The position numbers and the translations under genes are program-made. Shown in pieces: positions 60,568-64,000 of a stretch of DNA of 64,000 nt. Positions within the stretch are counted from its first letter, which is position 1; each line of letters opens with the position of its first letter. Below the pieces are notes generated by a model. It had not been told where the DNA came from. It searched no databases and saw only the letters and a list, made by a program, of their open reading frames with translations. This DNA is from Microbacterium faecale (lineage in GTDB: Bacteria; Actinomycetota; Actinomycetes; Actinomycetales; Microbacteriaceae): positions 444,166-508,165 of the forward strand of contig NZ_BMHO01000001.1 of the NCBI RefSeq assembly GCF_014640975.1, given 5' to 3'.

Positions 60568-61508
60568 CAGTTCTCCTCCTTGAGCAGGCTCGACGCCGTG
60601 CGCAGCGCGACCGTGGCCACGATGAGCGATCCGACGACGACCACGACGCCGACGGCGGATGAGACGCCGTAATCCTGAGCGACGAAGAACTCCTGATAGA
60701 TCACGTACGGGAGATTCGCGGTGCCGAGTCCGCCCGAGGTCATCGTGAACACAGTGTCGAAGTTCTGCACGATGTAGATCGTTCCCAGCAGCGCGGCCAG
60801 CTCGATGTAGCGGCGCAGGTGCGGCAGCGTCACGAAACGGAATGCCTGCCACGGCGTGGCCCCATCCATCATCACGGCCTCGTACACGTCGAGGGGGCGT
60901 GACTGCAGGCCCGCGAGCATGATCAGCATCATGAACGGCGTCCACTGCCACACGAGCACCGCTCCGATCGCCAGCAGCGGAGCATCGGTCATCACGTCGA
61001 GCTGCGGCGCGCTCTCGCCGAAGATCGTCGTGAGCATGCCGTTCAACAGACCGTAGTTGGGGTTGAAGATCGCGTGCTTGAAGACGAGTGCGGCGGCCAC
61101 AGGCACGATGAGGAACGGCGTGATCATCAGCGTACGGACGATGCCGCGGCCGACGAACTTCCGGTCGAGCAGCAGCGCGATCAGCAGTCCGAGGACCGCC
61201 GAGACGACCACGACACCGACGGTCAGCCCGACCGTGACGCCGACGGCGCGCAGGATCCCGGGATCCGTGAACACGGTGCGATAGTTGTCGAGCGTTCCGA
61301 ACGAGATGTCGTTCGGGTACGCCGCGTTCCAGTTCATGAACGAGATCACGATCGTGATCGCGAACGGGACCTGGGTGACGAGGATCACGAACAGCAGGGC
61401 CGGGAGCAGGGGCGCCCTGCGGGCCCAGCGGTGTGCACCGCCGGACCCGTCAGGCGCCTGAACCACGGCACGCGTGTCCGGTGCGAACGCGGTCGATGTC
61501 GCGGACAT
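60567..61508 (-). CDS. Carbohydrate ABC transporter permease, MalF type
   Basis: The 313-residue permease has six helices and starts at ATG 61508, the further ATG upstream being inside the binding-protein gene tail. The conserved region MDGATPWQAFRFVTLPHLRRYIELAALLGTIYIVQNFDTVF contains the EAA-type coupling loop. It is the second gene of the operon, 28 bp after the binding-protein gene. Confidence 0.93.
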   Translation of the reverse strand: MSATSTAFAPDTRAVVQAPDGSGGAHRWARRAPLLPALLFVILVTQVPFAITIVISFMNWNAAYPNDISFGTLDNYRTVFTDPGILRAVGVTVGLTVGVVVVSAVLGLLIALLLDRKFVGRGIVRTLMITPFLIVPVAAALVFKHAIFNPNYGLLNGMLTTIFGESAPQLDVMTDAPLLAIGAVLVWQWTPFMMLIMLAGLQSRPLDVYEAVMMDGATPWQAFRFVTLPHLRRYIELAALLGTIYIVQNFDTVFTMTSGGLGTANLPYVIYQEFFVAQDYGVSSAVGVVVVVGSLIVATVALRTASSLLKEEN

Positions 61509-61536
61509 CACAGTCTCCGATTGTGAGAGGGTCCGG

Positions 61537-62883
61537 TCATTCCTGGTACGACTCGCCGACCGACTCGGCGTCGGACTGTCCGCGCGCCAGCGCATCTTCG
61601 ACGCTCATCTGTCCCGCGATCGCAGAACTGATGTCCTCGGAGATGCCGGTCGCCAGATCCGCGAACTCCGGGATCGCAACGAACTGCACACCGAGCGCCG
61701 GTCGCGCCTGCACGCCTGGGTTCACCGGATCCGCCGACTCGATCGCGTCGACGGTCTGCTGGTAGAACGGCGCCGCGGCCTCCTGGTACTCGGGGTTCTC
61801 ATACGTGGAGGCTCGCTTGCCCGCAGGGACACGTGCCCACCCATACTCTTCGGCCACGAGCTCCTCGTACTCCTGCGACGACGCCCACGCGACGAACTGC
61901 TGCGCGGCGTCCTGGTTGTTGCCGGCGGCCTGGATCCCCCACGCCCACGTGTACAGCCACGAGCTCGACTCGGTCTCGGCGACCGGCGCGGCGACGTAGC
62001 CGATGTTGCCGCTCACGGGCGAGTCCTCAGCCTCGAGCGTGCCCGTCGCGGCCGTGGAGTCGTACCACATGGCGACGTTGCCCTGCTGGAGGTTCGTGAG
62101 GCACTCGGTGTAGCCAGCCTGCGCCGATCCCGAGGGTCCGTGCTCGCGGACGAGGTCGACGTAGAACTGGACGGCCTCCGTGAATTCCGGCGCGTCGACC
62201 TGGGCGTTCCAATCCTCGTCGAACCACGTGCCGCCGAAGGTGTTCACGACCGTTGTCAGCGGGGCGAAGATCTGGCCCCAGCCGGGCAGGCCGCGAAGGC
62301 AGATGCCGCTCATGCCGGACTCCGCCCCGTCGACGTCGGCCGCGAGCTGCGCGACCTCGTCCCAGGTCGGGTTCTCCGGCATCGTCAGGCCGGCCTCGTC
62401 GAAGACGTCGGTGCGGTACATGAGGAACGAGCCCTCGCCGTAGAACGGCTGCCCGTAGATGTCGCCATCGACGGTGAGCGACTCTGCCATCGGCGCGAGG
62501 ATGTCGTCTTGGTCAAAGTCGGCGTCGGGGGTCATCGGGCTGAGCCAGCCGTTGCGCGCGTAGGTCGGGATCTCGTAGTTCGACAGCGACGCGACGTCGT
62601 ACTGTCCGGCCTGCGATGAGAACTCCTGCCCGATCCGCGCGCGCACCTCGTTCTCCGGCAGGATCGTGTAGTTCACCGTGATGCCCGTTTCGGCAGTGAA
62701 GTGGTCGGCCGTGAGGCGCTGCAAGTCCTCCATCTGCGGGTTGTTCACCATCAGCACGTTGACCTCGTCACCTCCTCCTCCGCCGCCTCCGCCTCCGCCG
62801 GCGCCGGCGCACGCCGTCAGCGCGAGCGCACCCGTGGCAACTGCCGCGACGAACGCGGTGCGAGTTGTCCTGCTGCGATTCAT
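61537..62883 (-). CDS. Sugar (polyol) ABC transporter substrate-binding lipoprotein
   Basis: This 448-residue family 1 binding protein has lipobox LTAC (Cys 25), then an uninterrupted Gly linker of about ten residues before DEVNVLMVNNPQMEDL. FYGEGSFLMYRTDVFDEAGLTMPENPTWDEVAQLA is typical of SmoE/MtlE-like sorbitol/mannitol-binding proteins. It starts at ATG 62883 and is first in the operon, divergent from the SorC/DeoR-type regulator gene. The Gly linker explains the CTCC/GCC-rich tract near 62770-62805. Confidence 0.93.
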   Translation of the reverse strand: MNRSRTTRTAFVAAVATGALALTACAGAGGGGGGGGGGDEVNVLMVNNPQMEDLQRLTADHFTAETGITVNYTILPENEVRARIGQEFSSQAGQYDVASLSNYEIPTYARNGWLSPMTPDADFDQDDILAPMAESLTVDGDIYGQPFYGEGSFLMYRTDVFDEAGLTMPENPTWDEVAQLAADVDGAESGMSGICLRGLPGWGQIFAPLTTVVNTFGGTWFDEDWNAQVDAPEFTEAVQFYVDLVREHGPSGSAQAGYTECLTNLQQGNVAMWYDSTAATGTLEAEDSPVSGNIGYVAAPVAETESSSWLYTWAWGIQAAGNNQDAAQQFVAWASSQEYEELVAEEYGWARVPAGKRASTYENPEYQEAAAPFYQQTVDAIESADPVNPGVQARPALGVQFVAIPEFADLATGISEDISSAIAGQMSVEDALARGQSDAESVGESYQE

Positions 62884-62960
62884 GTCCTGAGCTCCTCGTC
62901 TGTGAGGGTCTATGCGAAGCCCGGCTTCGCTGCCGTCATCAAGGGATTCGAGTGATTGGT

Positions 62961-63018
62961 GCACATATGAGCGGGGGTGCTCATGTGAGATATCGTGGCA
63001 TGGACTGCTCATGTGCGC
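62961..63018. promoter_or_regulatory. Repeated operator-like sites for the SorC/DeoR-type regulator
   Basis: GCACATATGAGC (62961-62972, inverted GCTCATATGTGC), GCTCATGTGAGA (62979-62990) and GCTCATGTGCGC (63007-63018) share GCTCAT(A/G)TG. A weaker ATCATCTGAGCA is at 63027-63038. They lie in the 199-bp gap between the divergent transporter operon and regulator gene. Multiple sites suit tetrameric SorC/DeoR proteins. Confidence 0.55.
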
Positions 63019-63082
63019 AAGGGGTATCATCTGAGCAGCCTGCCGCTCGCCGGTGGGAACGATCCGGCACGAAGGCAGGTTC

Positions 63083-64000
63083 ATGACCGCGAGTACGTCC
63101 GCACGACACCGTCGTCTGCTCGTGCAGCTCGCGCGCGCGTACTACGTCGAGCGTCTCTCGAAGGTGCAGATCGCGAACGAGTTCGGGCTGAGCCGTTTCC
63201 AGGTCGCGCGCATGCTCGACGAAGCGCACGACGCTGGCGTCATCACGATCACGATCGAGTCGGGCGAGGCGACGGGTGACGACCGGGCCACCGAACTCGC
63301 GACCCGCCTCGGCGTCCGCTCGGTCATCATCGTCGACGAGACCTCGCGCGACGTCGCCACCACGATGGGCCGCGCCGCGCTCCGGTTCGTCGACGCGCAG
63401 GCCAAGCCCGGCCAGCGGATCGGGATCTCGTGGTCACGCACCCTCGATGCCGCCGCAGACTTCGTCCCCACGCTGCCACGCAGCACCGTCGTGCAGCTCG
63501 CGGGCGCACTGCAGCTCGGCGACGAGCCACCGCGACAGGAGACGTTCACGCGGCTGGGCCAGGATCCGGCCGTGCACGTCACGCGCCTGTACGCGCCGCT
63601 ACTGGTCACCGCGGCCGAGACGGCCGACGACCTGCGCGCACTGCCCGAGATCAGCGGGGCCCTCGCCGCGGCCGACGCCCTCGACCTCGCGATCGTGTCG
63701 ATCGGTGCGTGGGAGGGGGAGCTCTCGTCTGTCCGCCTCAAGTGCACGCCCGAGCAGCGACGCGAGGCCGCCGACGCTGGCGCGGTGGCCGAGATCTCCG
63801 GCCGGCTCGTCGCCGCCGACGGGTCGCCGGTCGAGACGATCAACGATCGCGTCATCGCCGTCACGCTGGATCAGCTGCGCGACGCCGGCACGACCGTCGG
63901 CGTCGCGCACGGCAAAGCGCGTGCGCCGGCCGTACGCGCAGCCGCGGCGGCGGGCGTGATCGACGTGATGCTCATCGACGACGCGCTCGCGACCGCGCTG
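63083..64000 (+). CDS. SorC/DeoR family sugar-binding transcriptional regulator (3' end cut by window edge)
   Basis: The frame is open for 306 residues to the window edge. An N-terminal HTH (about residues 10-50: RRLLVQLARAYYVERLSKVQIANEFGLSRFQVARML) is followed by a SorC-type sugar-binding domain with GISWSRTL and AHGKARAPAVRAAAAAGVIDVMLIDDALA near the C-terminus. Family length is about 310-330, so only a few residues are missing. ATG 63083 has AAGGCAGG upstream. It is divergent from the polyol transporter operon, which it likely controls, with a phosphorylated or free polyol/ketose as effector. Confidence 0.92.
   Translation, partial: MTASTSARHRRLLVQLARAYYVERLSKVQIANEFGLSRFQVARMLDEAHDAGVITITIESGEATGDDRATELATRLGVRSVIIVDETSRDVATTMGRAALRFVDAQAKPGQRIGISWSRTLDAAADFVPTLPRSTVVQLAGALQLGDEPPRQETFTRLGQDPAVHVTRLYAPLLVTAAETADDLRALPEISGALAAADALDLAIVSIGAWEGELSSVRLKCTPEQRREAADAGAVAEISGRLVAADGSPVETINDRVIAVTLDQLRDAGTTVGVAHGKARAPAVRAAAAAGVIDVMLIDDALATAL

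Noticed and set aside
62768..62808. CTC/GCC-rich repeat upstream of the polyol binding-protein core
   Set aside because: It encodes the poly-Gly linker after the lipidated Cys; not a CRISPR or regulatory repeat.

Overview
The window is 64 kb of dense, high-GC DNA that reads as a chromosome segment of an actinobacterium, most likely a Microbacteriaceae member (Microbacterium-like; this is inference). Supporting signs are NucS, the fhaA-fhaB-pstP-rodA-pbpA-pknA-pknB-crgA cluster, a MrpA-MrpB fused antiporter, a CC-ending small protein beside CstA, frequent GTG starts, and many 4-nt stop/start overlaps. No insertion sequence, prophage, CRISPR array or rRNA was seen. There is one tRNA gene, tRNA-Leu(CAG).

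Layout. (a) 1-3365: the end of a sugar ABC lipoprotein gene, a ROK regulator and a divergent GH20 beta-hexosaminidase, with a palindromic operator between the last two. (b) 3373-10131: an RpiR/SIS-domain regulator followed by a tight operon encoding a tyrosine phosphatase, a metallophosphoesterase, a ferric/AfuABC-type ABC importer and a histidine phosphatase, which together suggest uptake and dephosphorylation of a phosphorylated sugar. (c) 10202-21391: a DUF2207 membrane protein, the six-gene Mrp Na+/H+ antiporter operon, nucS, a HAD phosphatase, a coiled-coil membrane protein and a cold-shock protein. (d) 21662-27779: small redox and hydrolase genes (quinone reductase, two SDRs, alpha/beta hydrolase) interleaved with four regulators (XRE, two TetR, CGNR). 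(e) 27841-42008: an accessory catabolic locus. On the plus strand are a protein with three NTF2/SnoaL-like domains and a peptide-type ABC importer. Converging on it from the minus strand is an operon of DUF6282 metal hydrolase, SnoaL, BKACE, cupin and SDR genes. An IclR regulator and an iron-dependent dehydrogenase follow. Two of its promoters share an almost identical operator/-35/-10 arrangement.

(f) 42052-51527: tRNA-Leu and the eight-gene cell-wall and division signalling operon. (g) 51547-57985: an intergenic region with two near-identical palindromic repeats and DnaA-box-like 9-mers, then rhomboid protease, cyclophilin, a small membrane protein, YbaK deacylase, aroQ, and a cstA / CC-tail protein / ArsA-type ATPase cassette. 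(h) 58124-64000: a polyol (mannitol-like) ABC transporter without its own ATPase, a mannitol-type dehydrogenase, and a divergent SorC/DeoR regulator preceded by repeated operator-like sites; the regulator gene runs to the window edge.

The strongest candidate for an undescribed system is the 28-42 kb locus. It combines an importer, a BKACE enzyme, a DUF6282 hydrolase, a three-domain NTF2 protein and an Fe-dehydrogenase under an apparent IclR regulon, with an unknown substrate. A second candidate is the three-phosphatase importer operon at 3.4-10.1 kb. Several genes (nucS, HAD, DUF2207, crgA, aroQ) show a TAnnnT -10 element exactly 6 nt before the start codon, consistent with leaderless mRNAs.
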